Program-made: the position numbers and the translations under genes | Notes under the pieces: model-generated | What the model was told of the DNA's origin: nothing | What the model saw: the letters and a program-made list of their open reading frames with translations, nothing else | The model's database searches: none | Source: Agaribacillus aureus | GTDB taxonomy: Bacteria > Bacteroidota > Bacteroidia > Cytophagales > Cyclobacteriaceae | Direction of reading: 5' to 3' | DNA: 64,000 nucleotides | NCBI GenBank assembly: GCA_030442055.1 | Contig: JAUJEB010000004.1 | Span: forward strand, 248,001-312,000 | Part shown: positions 1 to 8,390 of the stretch, piece after piece | Position numbering within the stretch: position 1 is the first letter of the stretch | Layout: each line of letters starts with the position of its first letter

Positions 1-83
1 TTGTCCCTGTTTCCTGACGGGTTCAAGGTAACTTTTTTCCAATGATCTGTTGTAAAGGCTGGCTACTTTTGCTAAAAAAAATT

Positions 84-461
84 ATGACACGTATCATTCT
101 CGCTGGTTTAAGCGCCATTATCATTTACGGCCTGGTTTGTCTCCCGGGAAATGCACTGATCACTAATCTTCTTCAGCACAACATCAATCCGGATGGCGCT
201 GTAAATCATACCTTCACAGTATTGGCATTCCTGCTGGGACATCTGGTCTACTCGGGTTTAAGTGGGATAGGAATCAGGTTAATAGCTCCTTCGGAGGGGT
301 TGAAGACGGCAAGAATGATAGGTCTGTTTTGTATGCTGGCTGTAAGTATAGGCGTTACCATCGGTTATTGGAATCTTATGCCAAAGTGGTATCATTTGCT
401 TTTTTTCGTTATTTTGATTCCAATGGTTTGGCTGGGGACAAAACTGCCTTCAAAAAAATGA
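84..461 (+). CDS. Small four-helix membrane protein, unknown function
   Basis: This 125-residue protein is almost entirely hydrophobic, with likely membrane segments near residues 3-20, 43-62, 78-96 and 103-118, and a short basic tail ending LPSKK. An in-frame ATG exists 42 bases upstream, but starting at position 84 puts the first hydrophobic segment directly after MTR, which is the more natural start. I do not recognise a family and no catalytic motif is visible. It is followed after 21 bases by the DUF4287/DUF5655 gene on the same strand, so the two may be co-transcribed. The 83 bases before it hold no recognisable gene end. Confidence 0.6.
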   Translation: MTRIILAGLSAIIIYGLVCLPGNALITNLLQHNINPDGAVNHTFTVLAFLLGHLVYSGLSGIGIRLIAPSEGLKTARMIGLFCMLAVSIGVTIGYWNLMPKWYHLLFFVILIPMVWLGTKLPSKK

Positions 462-482
462 TATCAATATAAACACAAAATT

Positions 483-1016
483 ATGGAACAAGGATTACTG
501 GAAAAAACTGGCAAAACGCTTGAGGCGTGGATAGCTATCGTAAAAAAAGAGAAATTAGAGAAGCATGGCGAAATCATCAAATACCTGAAGGATCACCACA
601 ATTTCACCCACGGCTTTGCCAATTTTGTAGCGCTCAAAACGCGACAGTCCGATGCCGGCTCAATTCCCGATGAAGATTTGATCCAAAACCAATATGCCAA
701 GGGAAAGGAGCATCTAAAGCCAGTTTTTGACCTATTGATCAAACATATCAAAGCACTTGGCCAGGACATTGAAATTGTTCCTAAAAAAGCCAACGTCAGC
801 ATCCGGAGGAAAAAACAGTTTGCGTTAATACAACCATCTACCAAAACCCGGATTGATCTAGGCCTGAAATTTAAAGACAAGGGCTTAACGGGCAAGCTGA
901 AAGACTCGGGCCCTTTTGGTGCTATGTGCAGCCACCGAATTGAAATTACCGACACCGGGGAAGTGGATGCCGAAGTATTGGCTTTCCTGAAAGAAGCCTA
1001 TGAAAATGCCCAATAA
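483..1016 (+). CDS. DUF4287 and DUF5655 domain protein
   Basis: The 177-residue protein has two parts. The first 60 or so residues match DUF4287 (motifs KTGKTLEAWIAIVKKE and KHGEIIKYLKDHHNFTHGFAN). Residues about 80-175 match the DUF5655 pattern (VSIRRKKQFALIQPSTKTR, then an MCSHRIEI segment and a final VDAEVLAFLKEAYE helix). The biochemical role of these domains is not established; the second resembles small DNA- or ligand-binding modules, and I do not assign a reaction. It is soluble, with no signal peptide or membrane segment, and its full length agrees with family members that carry both domains. Confidence 0.8.
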   Translation: MEQGLLEKTGKTLEAWIAIVKKEKLEKHGEIIKYLKDHHNFTHGFANFVALKTRQSDAGSIPDEDLIQNQYAKGKEHLKPVFDLLIKHIKALGQDIEIVPKKANVSIRRKKQFALIQPSTKTRIDLGLKFKDKGLTGKLKDSGPFGAMCSHRIEITDTGEVDAEVLAFLKEAYENAQ

Positions 1017-1132
1017 GGTTTACCAGGCAATTTGAAAATACCGGTGAAATAATTTGATTTTTTTAAGAAATAATTGAAACCGTTCAGCTGTACTTATTCG
1101 TAAGGATAATGGGAAGCAAAATCGCCCGACCT

Positions 1133-3022
1133 ATGAATAAGTTTTTGTTCACGCTCTGTCTTGCGCTCATCTTCACTGTCACAGCAAAAGCCCAAAATCA
1201 AAAAGTAATTGACAGTTTAAAAAATGAATTACCAAAGACCACTGACACCACAAGGGTTAAACTATTAATTTCACTTAGTCGTCAATATCGTGACGCCTAC
1301 CCGGAAAGTGCCCTCAAGTATGGTAAGCAAGCTTTGAACCTGGCAAAGAAGCTCAATTTCGGCATAGGCATGGTAGACAGTTACATTCAACTGGGGATCG
1401 TTCACGAACGGCAGGGAAAATTCCAGTTGGCGATTGACTACTTTCAGAAGGGTGTAAAGATCAGCCAGGAATTCAATGATCAAATAGGCGAACAAAACCT
1501 GTTGATGCATATAGGAATCGCCTACAAGGAACAAAGTGAATACCAACAGGCCCTACCCTACTATTTCAAAGCCGTCGAGATTTGCAAAAAAATCAAGCAC
1601 GAAAGAGGTTTAGCCAGCAATTACAGCAATATCGCCACGATTTACAGGAACCAGACAAAATACGTGGATGCTTTTAAGTATTATCTAAAGGCCATGGAAA
1701 TTCATAATAAATCCGATAACAAATATGGGCTTATGGTGACTTTTAATGGTTTGGCTTTGCTTTACAAGGAGCAGAATAATACGGCCAAAGCGCTGGAATA
1801 TTACGAAAAAGCTTTGGAAATGGCTGAACTGTTAAAAAACCAGGTGGGAATCGCCGGTATCTCAACCAATCTCGGCGAATTACACGAGGCAGCCGGCAAT
1901 TATCAACAATCACTGACGTACAATCATAATGCTTTGAAAATCCATCAACGCCTGGGGTTTAAAAACAATGTGGCCAATAATTTGAATAACCTGGGATCTA
2001 TTTGTCACAAGCAGAAACAATATGATGAATCAATTACTTATTATAACCGGGCCATAGCAATCCTGGAGGAAAAAGGAAGTAAAACAAACCTGGTGGCAAG
2101 CCATCTGCATATCGCCTCGGTTTACCTGGAACAGGGACACTTCCAGCCGGCCAGGGAACACACTGATAAAGGACTGGAATTAGCCCTCAAAATCCCTTCT
2201 CTGGAAGCGATGAAGGAAGGGTATGCATTACAGGCCAGGATTTATAACAGTCTTGGAGACTTCGAAAAGGCCTACGACTATCAGCAACATTTAATCATCG
2301 TGACCGACAGCATTTTTGACCTTGAAAAATCCCGGCAATTGACGGAGTTGCAAACCCTGTACGAAAGTGAAAAGAAGGAAAAAGAGATTGCGTTGCTGGA
2401 AAAACAGAAAGAGGCGTCAAGGTTTAAGTTCATCATTACATCAGTGGGTCTGTCCTTTTTAATCTTAGTAGGACTTTTGTTGGTTTTATTACAGCGGATC
2501 AAAATAAAGAAAAACAAAAAGCTAATGGCTGTACAGCAGGAAAATGCTGCGTTAAAAACCCAGGACCTGCAACGAAAACTGGCATTTAAAAATAAGGAGC
2601 TCACGACACAATCTCTCAACCTGGTGCAGAAAAACGGGATTATGGAAGAGCTAAAATTTGGCATCAACGAAATCATTGAGGTAAGTGATAAGCCCGTCAC
2701 TAAAAAAATTACCTCGTTGAAAAGACTAATAGATTACAGCTTTCACCTGGATAAGGACTGGGATCGATTCAAAATACACTTTGAGCAGGTACATCATTGT
2801 TTCTTTGAAAGACTAAAAGCGGCTTTCCCTGATTTGACAGCTGCTGAATGCCGGTTGTGCGCCTTGATCAAACTCAATCTAACCACCAAGGAAATGGCAA
2901 CGATTATGGGTATTGCCCCCGAAAGCATGAAGGTAGCCCGTCACCGCCTGCGCAAAAAAATGGGCCTTCCCCCAAAAGCCAACCTGGCGGAAACTCTTAT
3001 AAGTTTTGACACCCCGGAATAA
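1133..3022 (+). CDS. TPR sensor with transmembrane helix and C-terminal HTH
   Basis: The protein has 629 residues when started at the ATG at 1133, which gives a clean signal sequence ending in TAKAQ; an ATG 24 bases upstream would add eight polar residues. An exported region of about 400 residues carries a run of tetratricopeptide repeats (ALEYYEKALEMAELL, ESITYYNRAIAILEE and similar). One membrane helix follows near residues 433-454, then a charged coiled coil and a C-terminal helix-turn-helix of the LuxR-like type (LTAAECRLCALIKLNLTTKE). This architecture is common in Bacteroidota and is thought to link an extracytoplasmic TPR platform with cytoplasmic DNA binding. The ligand and targets are unknown. 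It appears monocistronic. Confidence 0.8.
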   Translation: MNKFLFTLCLALIFTVTAKAQNQKVIDSLKNELPKTTDTTRVKLLISLSRQYRDAYPESALKYGKQALNLAKKLNFGIGMVDSYIQLGIVHERQGKFQLAIDYFQKGVKISQEFNDQIGEQNLLMHIGIAYKEQSEYQQALPYYFKAVEICKKIKHERGLASNYSNIATIYRNQTKYVDAFKYYLKAMEIHNKSDNKYGLMVTFNGLALLYKEQNNTAKALEYYEKALEMAELLKNQVGIAGISTNLGELHEAAGNYQQSLTYNHNALKIHQRLGFKNNVANNLNNLGSICHKQKQYDESITYYNRAIAILEEKGSKTNLVASHLHIASVYLEQGHFQPAREHTDKGLELALKIPSLEAMKEGYALQARIYNSLGDFEKAYDYQQHLIIVTDSIFDLEKSRQLTELQTLYESEKKEKEIALLEKQKEASRFKFIITSVGLSFLILVGLLLVLLQRIKIKKNKKLMAVQQENAALKTQDLQRKLAFKNKELTTQSLNLVQKNGIMEELKFGINEIIEVSDKPVTKKITSLKRLIDYSFHLDKDWDRFKIHFEQVHHCFFERLKAAFPDLTAAECRLCALIKLNLTTKEMATIMGIAPESMKVARHRLRKKMGLPPKANLAETLISFDTPE

Positions 3023-3341
3023 CGCTTCACACCCTCAATTATCCATTATCAATTGTCATTTACCAACTTCCCCTGTTAACCTTTTGATACCGCCCCAAAC
3101 TGCCATGTTAACCCTGTGTTACCCCCTACAATTTCTCCCTTGCAGCCCGTCATCATACATTTGCTCGCCATCAATCGGAAGGCCGGTTTGAAATGACGGA
3201 CACATCTTGTTACCCTGGTTTCAAATAAGATTGACAATCGGGACCTGAAGCAAAGCTATAAAGCGGCAACAACTTTTCAGGATCCCATATAAGTAAGCGG
3301 CCAATATTTACTGCTGTAACTCTTTAAAAAAAAATAATATT
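3023..3341. other. Intergenic stretch without recognised gene
   Basis: About 320 bases between the TPR regulator and the first lipoprotein. A 61-codon reading frame overlapping the end of the TPR gene lacks any protein-like pattern and is not called. I see no strong terminator hairpin and no clear TAnnTTTG box. The stretch presumably holds the promoter of the downstream lipoprotein gene. Confidence 0.4.
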
Positions 3342-4052
3342 ATGAAACGATCGGTAAAACACCTGCAAAGACCTTTACATCAATTTTTTAGAAATTTCCA
3401 CCCAATCCTCTTTATCCTGATATCCGTATGTTGCGGCTGTTCGGATGATGATGAAGATGCCAAACTCCCGATGGCAACTGCTTCTTCTGATCAAATAGTA
3501 ATCGTTCCTTTCTTTATTGCGGATGCCCAGGGTGACACTCCTACAGATCCCGATACTCCCCTGTTTGAGCGTCGTGGGCAACAACCTATTATGGCTCCCG
3601 ATGGACATCAGATAACTTTAAAGGAATTTTCAACCGTTACGGGAAATATCTCTGTAGCCTGTATGGAAGAGGGCACCAAAGTAACCCTGGATCTCAAGGG
3701 GCTTATCCCAAACGGCGTTTATACGATCTGGAATGTAACATTCAAGGCGCCCGGGCTTGACCCCACCGTTGCCGACTTTAACCAAATAGGTCAGGGAGCC
3801 ATCGGGCCAACCAATGGCATTGACAGTGATTTTACTGCTTCTGCAGAAGGTAACGCACAAATTTCGGCAACAACTCCTGGCGGTAAATTGTCGATGTTTG
3901 GCAACATAGCCGCTTGTCCCCTGACTGATGAAGTAGAATGGCATGTGGTAGGTGCTTACCACATTGACGGGAAAACCTATGGCCCTGACCTTGGACCCGA
4001 CGGCACTGCGGTAGAGCAGTTTGGTTTCGTTTTCAAGCAGAAAAAAAACTAA
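3342..4052 (+). CDS. Predicted lipoprotein, unrecognised
   Basis: This 236-residue protein begins with a basic, then hydrophobic leader and a lipobox-like cluster (SVCCGCSDDDED). Cys33, followed by an acidic stretch, is the likely lipidated residue and is typical of surface or periplasmic lipoproteins in Bacteroidota. The mature part contains GVYTIWNVTFKAPG and a final segment (WHVVGAYHIDGKTYGP) and looks like an all-beta domain. I do not recognise the family. A second, unrelated lipoprotein gene follows 71 bases later, so the two may form a unit. Confidence 0.65.
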   Translation: MKRSVKHLQRPLHQFFRNFHPILFILISVCCGCSDDDEDAKLPMATASSDQIVIVPFFIADAQGDTPTDPDTPLFERRGQQPIMAPDGHQITLKEFSTVTGNISVACMEEGTKVTLDLKGLIPNGVYTIWNVTFKAPGLDPTVADFNQIGQGAIGPTNGIDSDFTASAEGNAQISATTPGGKLSMFGNIAACPLTDEVEWHVVGAYHIDGKTYGPDLGPDGTAVEQFGFVFKQKKN

Positions 4053-4123
4053 TTCAGGTTGTGAAATGAAACCGCGTTGTGAGTTATTAAAACCCAGGTT
4101 ATAAACGCTCTAAAAATAACACC

Positions 4124-4930
4124 ATGATTGACAAAAACAACAAGGCGCATTACCCACAATTTGCCTGCAGGTTTTATGGTTTAAGCAAACTTCTACTGAC
4201 TAATCTTTTAATAATGAGTACCCTTATATCCTGCAATAACAACGATGATTCAGGCCCGTCGCCAAAAATTCCTTTTACCATTAGCTTAATGGGGATAGAC
4301 AACACCGCGGTTTCGGTCACAGCCATATTGGAAAACAACCAATCTGTATTTAAACGTAAGTTCACCCTGCTGCGGGACCAGCAGATGGCACGTCTGATGT
4401 TAGAAGGGATTCCGGATGGTTTTTACAAGTTGCGTCTTCTGATCAACGAAGGTAAAGTCAATATTGGGGCATTAACCCATGAAGCCAATATTGAGGTAAA
4501 TGTCGCAATAAATGGCAGTTTAAAGGTCAATGCGCCGTTTTATCAGGACGTTTGTTGTGTTTCAATTGAATGGAAAGGACGCTATTATTACGAGCATAGG
4601 AAGATTACCGGAATCTTTTCCTCAAATCCTTGTGAAGGCTATGCAGGGTTACTGGACAATTGTAAACCAATAGGCCATGTCTCTTACCTGTATGTTGACA
4701 AGGTTATTTATGATGCGAACGATAAAATTCTTAAGGAGGCTGTTTTTGAATGCTTTGATTGCACGGCCGAGGAAGAAAATATCGTTCGCTGTCAGGAGGA
4801 ATTTCAGTCTTTTTACCAATTATGCAAAGAGGAAGATTGGGTCACCATGGATAGTATGATCAGGATAGATTATGGTCCGAAGAATGACGGTGTTACCATG
4901 ACCAGTTTTTATCAAAAGTGGAAAAAATGA
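4124..4930 (+). CDS. Predicted cysteine-rich lipoprotein, unrecognised
   Basis: The protein has 268 residues with a long basic leader, a hydrophobic segment at about residues 18-36 and a good lipobox (TLISC, lipidated Cys37) followed by NNNDDSGP. The mature part starts with a beta-sandwich-like region and ends with a cysteine-rich section: DVCC, NPCEGYAGLLDNC, FECFDC, VRCQEE and YQLC. Several disulfides or a metal site are possible. No family is recognised. It follows the other lipoprotein gene and precedes an AraC regulator on the same strand; whether that regulator controls it is unknown. Confidence 0.6.
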   Translation: MIDKNNKAHYPQFACRFYGLSKLLLTNLLIMSTLISCNNNDDSGPSPKIPFTISLMGIDNTAVSVTAILENNQSVFKRKFTLLRDQQMARLMLEGIPDGFYKLRLLINEGKVNIGALTHEANIEVNVAINGSLKVNAPFYQDVCCVSIEWKGRYYYEHRKITGIFSSNPCEGYAGLLDNCKPIGHVSYLYVDKVIYDANDKILKEAVFECFDCTAEEENIVRCQEEFQSFYQLCKEEDWVTMDSMIRIDYGPKNDGVTMTSFYQKWKK

Positions 4931-4987
4931 TGAAAAACGATCTTATCACCATTATCAAACCGGTAGTTTGAGGAATTAACTTTTCTG

Positions 4988-5053
4988 TCGACAGGTTGAT
5001 ATCAGCGAAACTAACCTCAATTCAGTTTCGTTGGAATCAGCATGACCTGTCGA
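4988..5053. repeat. Nested inverted repeat upstream of AraC gene
   Basis: The outer arms TCGACAGGT (4988-4996) and ACCTGTCGA (5045-5053) are perfect. The inner arms CAGCGAAACT (5003-5012) and AGTTTCGTTG (5024-5033) pair with one mismatch. The element ends seven bases before the ATG of the AraC-type regulator at 5060. There is no T-run, so it is not a normal terminator. It could be an operator for autoregulation or a structured 5' leader. Confidence 0.7.
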
Positions 5054-5059
5054 TAAAAA

Positions 5060-5941
5060 ATGTCAAAAAAAAGAATTTCGAGTCACGATATAGCTGCTAA
5101 CTGTGAAGCACCTGAGATTCCCAATTTCAAAGTAGCCTCATTTGATAATAAAATCTGCACTGCCGCCGAATTTGAAGAAAACCATAAACACGATTTTTTT
5201 GAAATCATATGGTTGAAAAACGGCGCTGGCATTCACCATATTGATCTGGTTGAACACTCATATGATGGTTCTGTCTTTTTTGTACTGGCACCGGGTCAGA
5301 TACACAAAATAGATCAAAAGATAATATCCGAAGGTTATGTGCTTAAATTCCAGCCGGGCCTTTTCAAAAATGAAAAAGATGTTTATGATTATCTGCTGGA
5401 TACCTGTTTGTTTGACAGCCGCACCTCCTGCCCTGTTTTCAACGTTCCTGAAAAGCTGAGCCCTGTCTTTGATGAGATATTTCTAAGAATGATAGATGAA
5501 TTCAAACACCCGGAGGCAGATACGGAAAATATACTGAGCGCCTATGTCAAAATCCTGATTACTCACATTAACCGGATCAAAAAGTACAAACTTAGCGATG
5601 TTCAGGTTCCCAGCAACCCGCAGTATGCCTTATTCAAGCGATTTAAAATACACATTGAGCACCACTATAAAACTGTGCACGCTGTTCAGGCTTATGCCAA
5701 AATGCTCAACACACAAGCCAGAACCCTTAACACCGTTTCACGCAAATTTGTCAATCGATCAGCCGGTGAGATGATACAGGACCGCCTGATCCTCGAAGCT
5801 CAGAGAATTCTCTATCACGAGGCTTTAAGTATTAAAGAAATTTGCTTCGAATTAGGTTTCGAAGATCCGGCGTACTTTACCAGGTTTTTTAAAAAGCATA
5901 CTGGTCTTACGCCTCAACAATTTAAAATGCAGCAACTATAG
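5060..5941 (+). CDS. AraC-family transcriptional regulator
   Basis: The 293-residue protein has an N-terminal cupin-like sensing half (around residues 30-110, including FEENHKHDFFEIIWLKNG and VLAPGQIHKID) and a C-terminal AraC-type double helix-turn-helix of about 100 residues (LSIKEICFELGFEDPAYFTR followed by FFKKHTGLTPQQFK). This is the usual family layout. The start at 5060 follows a nested inverted repeat that may be its operator. The next genes in the same direction are a tautomerase and a dehydrogenase, about 250 bases away, and are plausible but unproven targets. A related regulator lies at 8391-9239. Confidence 0.9.
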   Translation: MSKKRISSHDIAANCEAPEIPNFKVASFDNKICTAAEFEENHKHDFFEIIWLKNGAGIHHIDLVEHSYDGSVFFVLAPGQIHKIDQKIISEGYVLKFQPGLFKNEKDVYDYLLDTCLFDSRTSCPVFNVPEKLSPVFDEIFLRMIDEFKHPEADTENILSAYVKILITHINRIKKYKLSDVQVPSNPQYALFKRFKIHIEHHYKTVHAVQAYAKMLNTQARTLNTVSRKFVNRSAGEMIQDRLILEAQRILYHEALSIKEICFELGFEDPAYFTRFFKKHTGLTPQQFKMQQL

Positions 5942-6186
5942 CCGGCTGGAGTAGCGTGATCGATAATATCAAAATAGCTGTATTTAAAGCCTAAACCTCT
6001 TTTTCACAAAGCCAAACTTTTCAACAATTTAAGCGGCTTGCTCATTTTCGACCCGGGTTATGTCTCATAGCCGGGGAATACTTGTTCAAAAGTGCAAGTT
6101 AATTGCTTATTTGTCTATTTCTTCCCTGCCTAAGTTGCCAGACCTTTGTGGTGTTGTTAAAAATGTAAAACTTAAAAAATACTACA

Positions 6187-6399
6187 ATGCCATACATTAA
6201 TATCAGGGTCACCGATGAGGGCGTGACCAAAGAACAAAAACGTAAATTGATTGAAGGCGCCACCCAACTGGTGGTAGACGTACTCAATAAGAATCCGGAG
6301 ACTACTCACGTGATTATTGACGAAGTAAATACGGACAATTGGGGTGTACTGGGGCAGCAGACAACCGAGTTAAGGAAGCTGGAGTCGAACGAAAAATAA
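6187..6399 (+). CDS. 4-oxalocrotonate tautomerase family protein
   Basis: This 70-residue protein begins MPYINIRV, so that after removal of Met the amino-terminal proline can act as the general base, as is known for the tautomerase superfamily. The family core is visible: VTKEQKRKLIEGATQLVVDVL and IIDEVNTDNWGVLGQ. Such enzymes act as small oligomers on 2-hydroxymuconate-like or other keto-enol substrates. The dehydrogenase-like gene starts 26 bases after the stop, so the two are very likely co-transcribed, perhaps for an aromatic or reactive carbonyl compound. The substrate is not evident. Confidence 0.88.
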   Translation: MPYINIRVTDEGVTKEQKRKLIEGATQLVVDVLNKNPETTHVIIDEVNTDNWGVLGQQTTELRKLESNEK

Positions 6400-6425
6400 C
6401 ATGCTCAAACCATAATAAAACTAAA

Positions 6426-7178
6426 ATGGAAAATCATCATAAAACAGTAATTGTAACCGGGGCATCAACCGGTATCGGTAAAGCAATTGCGGCGTTATTT
6501 CTGGAAAAGGGTTACAATGTTGTCATAAATTCGGCCAACAGTGAGAACCTTAAACAGACCTATGAAACCTTCGGATCTCCCGCCAATGTCATTTATGTGG
6601 CCGGAGATATTAGCAATAGAAAAGTGAGTAAGCAGGTGGTCGCAGCCGCTGTTGAAAAATTTGGCTCAGTGGATGTATTGGTTAACAATGCGGGGGTATT
6701 CGCTCCCAAGCCCTTCCTTGAAGTAGAAGAAAATGAGCTCGACAGATTTTTAGGTGTAAACCTGAAGGGTACATTTTTTACATCACAGGAAGCTGTAAAA
6801 ATCATGTTGAAACAGGGTGGTGGCGCTATTATCAACATAGGCACGGTCCTGGTGGATCACGCCATTGCCGGATTTCCGGCTGCCGCACCTATTTCCAGCA
6901 AGGGTGCCATTCATGCCTTGACCAAGCAGCTGGCGGCAGAATACGGCAAGGACAACATCAGCGTAAACACCATCGCTCCGGGGATCATCAGAAGTCCGTT
7001 GCAAAGCAAAATCGGCATCGAAAATGCAGATTCACTGGCGGGTCTGCACCTACTCGACAAGGTGGGAGAAGCTACCGATGTGGCGGATGCCGCTTATTAC
7101 CTGGCCACTTCAGATTTTGTAACCGGCGAAACGCTGAATGTCGCTGGTGGACATACCGCGGGCCATCAATTTGGCTAA
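6426..7178 (+). CDS. Short-chain dehydrogenase-like protein with altered active site
   Basis: The 250-residue protein is a Rossmann-fold SDR: the NAD(P)-binding TGASTGIG is at residues 13-20, NNAG follows in the middle, and a C-terminal substrate-loop region leads to ETLNVAGGHTAG. The start at the ATG of MENHHKTVIV is preferred over an upstream ATG that would overlap the tautomerase gene. The catalytic region is unusual: where classical SDRs have Y-x-x-x-K, this one reads P-I-S-S-K, so the tyrosine is replaced by proline, and the usual catalytic serine position appears to be threonine (NIGTV). It may bind a cofactor without normal oxidoreductase activity, or use another base. It forms a probable operon with the tautomerase. 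Confidence 0.88.
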   Translation: MENHHKTVIVTGASTGIGKAIAALFLEKGYNVVINSANSENLKQTYETFGSPANVIYVAGDISNRKVSKQVVAAAVEKFGSVDVLVNNAGVFAPKPFLEVEENELDRFLGVNLKGTFFTSQEAVKIMLKQGGGAIINIGTVLVDHAIAGFPAAAPISSKGAIHALTKQLAAEYGKDNISVNTIAPGIIRSPLQSKIGIENADSLAGLHLLDKVGEATDVADAAYYLATSDFVTGETLNVAGGHTAGHQFG

Positions 7179-7214
7179 AAGTTTGGTGGAACTTTCTTCC
7201 ACCAAACTTCTTTT
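7179..7214 (+). terminator. Rho-independent terminator after the SDR gene
   Basis: A perfect 13-base-pair stem (AAGTTTGGTGGAA paired with TTCCACCAAACTT) with a five-base loop begins directly at the stop codon of the SDR gene and is followed by CTTTT. It separates the tautomerase/SDR unit from the transporter gene. Confidence 0.85.
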
Positions 7215-7264
7215 GCTCTTATCAAATAACTACCGGACCAAAGAAATCTTCATAAATTGCTATC

Positions 7265-8140
7265 ATGAGACCTCTCATTTTTCTAGGCCTGGCTGCTGTT
7301 TTGTGGGGAGTCAATTTTCATCTGGCCAAAGTAATGGTTCAAAGCAGCTCAGCTATAGAAGCCGGGTTTTGGAGATATCTATTTGGTGTGTCAACCCTGT
7401 CATTATTTACACTTGGAGACTTCCCCCGGTGGACCATCATCAAAGAAAATATCAAACCGCTGATCTTGATAGGGATTATTGGGCTTTTTGCATTTAATTA
7501 TTTTTTCTTTCTTGGATTATCAAGTACCACCGCCGTTAATGCCGCACTAATTATAAGCCTGAACCCCGCTTTAACTTTGATATTGTCTCATTTTATCCTC
7601 AAATCGGCCATAGCACTTAATCATTTAATCGGGATCAGTTTGGCATTTTTTGGCGTATTGTATTTGATCTTTAATGGCAATTTTCTATCCATTAAGAATA
7701 TCACGATCTCGAAGGGAGACGGCTGGATATTTATGGCCAATATCGTATTTGCTTTGCACCATGTATGGGTAAAAAAATATGCCGGAAGGTTAACCAGCCG
7801 ACATTTGACCTTTTCGACAAATTTTATTTGCCTCATGCCGTTTGTTGTGGTGTTACCCATTTACAACACAGGGAATTTCACGTTGTACCCACGAGAATTT
7901 TGGTTTGCCTCCATTGGAATTGGCGTATTCGGAACCGCCTTGTCTTATTGCCTGTGGAATATAGGCGTGGCCAAAAAAGGATCCTCCCAGGCTGGCATAT
8001 TCATGAATTTAGTTCCGCTTTCTACCGGTGTATCCGCCTTTGTTTTTGGGGAGAAAGTGAGCTTTATTCATCTTATTAGTGGAATTCTAATAATTTCAGG
8101 CATACTTTTTATGCAAAAAAATAACCGCTGGCAATTTTAA
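7265..8140 (+). CDS. EamA/DMT-family transporter
   Basis: The 291-residue protein has about ten hydrophobic helices in two EamA halves, beginning PLIFLGLAAVLWGVNFHLAK. The conserved LGLSSTTAVNAALIISLNPALT segment lies at the end of the first half and the second half ends with VFGEKVSFIHLISGILIISG. Drug/metabolite transporters of this type export small metabolites or amino acids through the inner membrane; the substrate cannot be read from the sequence. It sits downstream of a strong terminator and upstream of the second AraC regulator, and is probably transcribed alone. Confidence 0.9.
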   Translation: MRPLIFLGLAAVLWGVNFHLAKVMVQSSSAIEAGFWRYLFGVSTLSLFTLGDFPRWTIIKENIKPLILIGIIGLFAFNYFFFLGLSSTTAVNAALIISLNPALTLILSHFILKSAIALNHLIGISLAFFGVLYLIFNGNFLSIKNITISKGDGWIFMANIVFALHHVWVKKYAGRLTSRHLTFSTNFICLMPFVVVLPIYNTGNFTLYPREFWFASIGIGVFGTALSYCLWNIGVAKKGSSQAGIFMNLVPLSTGVSAFVFGEKVSFIHLISGILIISGILFMQKNNRWQF

Positions 8141-8390
8141 TTCTTACTGAAGAATCAACGGGTCGTTTTTCTGTCACCAAAGATTCAGTTTACCGGGATT
8201 CTTTTTCCGGAAGCAACGCCGGCTTTTTTTCAGCGATTTATTGCCAGTCTTATTTGAATCGTCGAATAAGCATATTACTGGTTTAACATTGAATTTATTT
8301 AAACATCCCGGGAATTACCTGGCCAACCTTAATGTTAGCATAACAGTTTAATGTATAAAAACCAAACACAATCGGCATTTCCCATTTATT

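Noticed and set aside
3006-3191. 61-codon frame overlapping the end of the TPR regulator
   Set aside because: It starts inside the TPR gene, has a proline and leucine composition typical of chance translation, and has no ribosome-binding context.
8141-8390. CCGG-rich short inverted repeats with a T-run near 8225
   Set aside because: The stems are only four bases long with no extended pairing, too weak to call a terminator.
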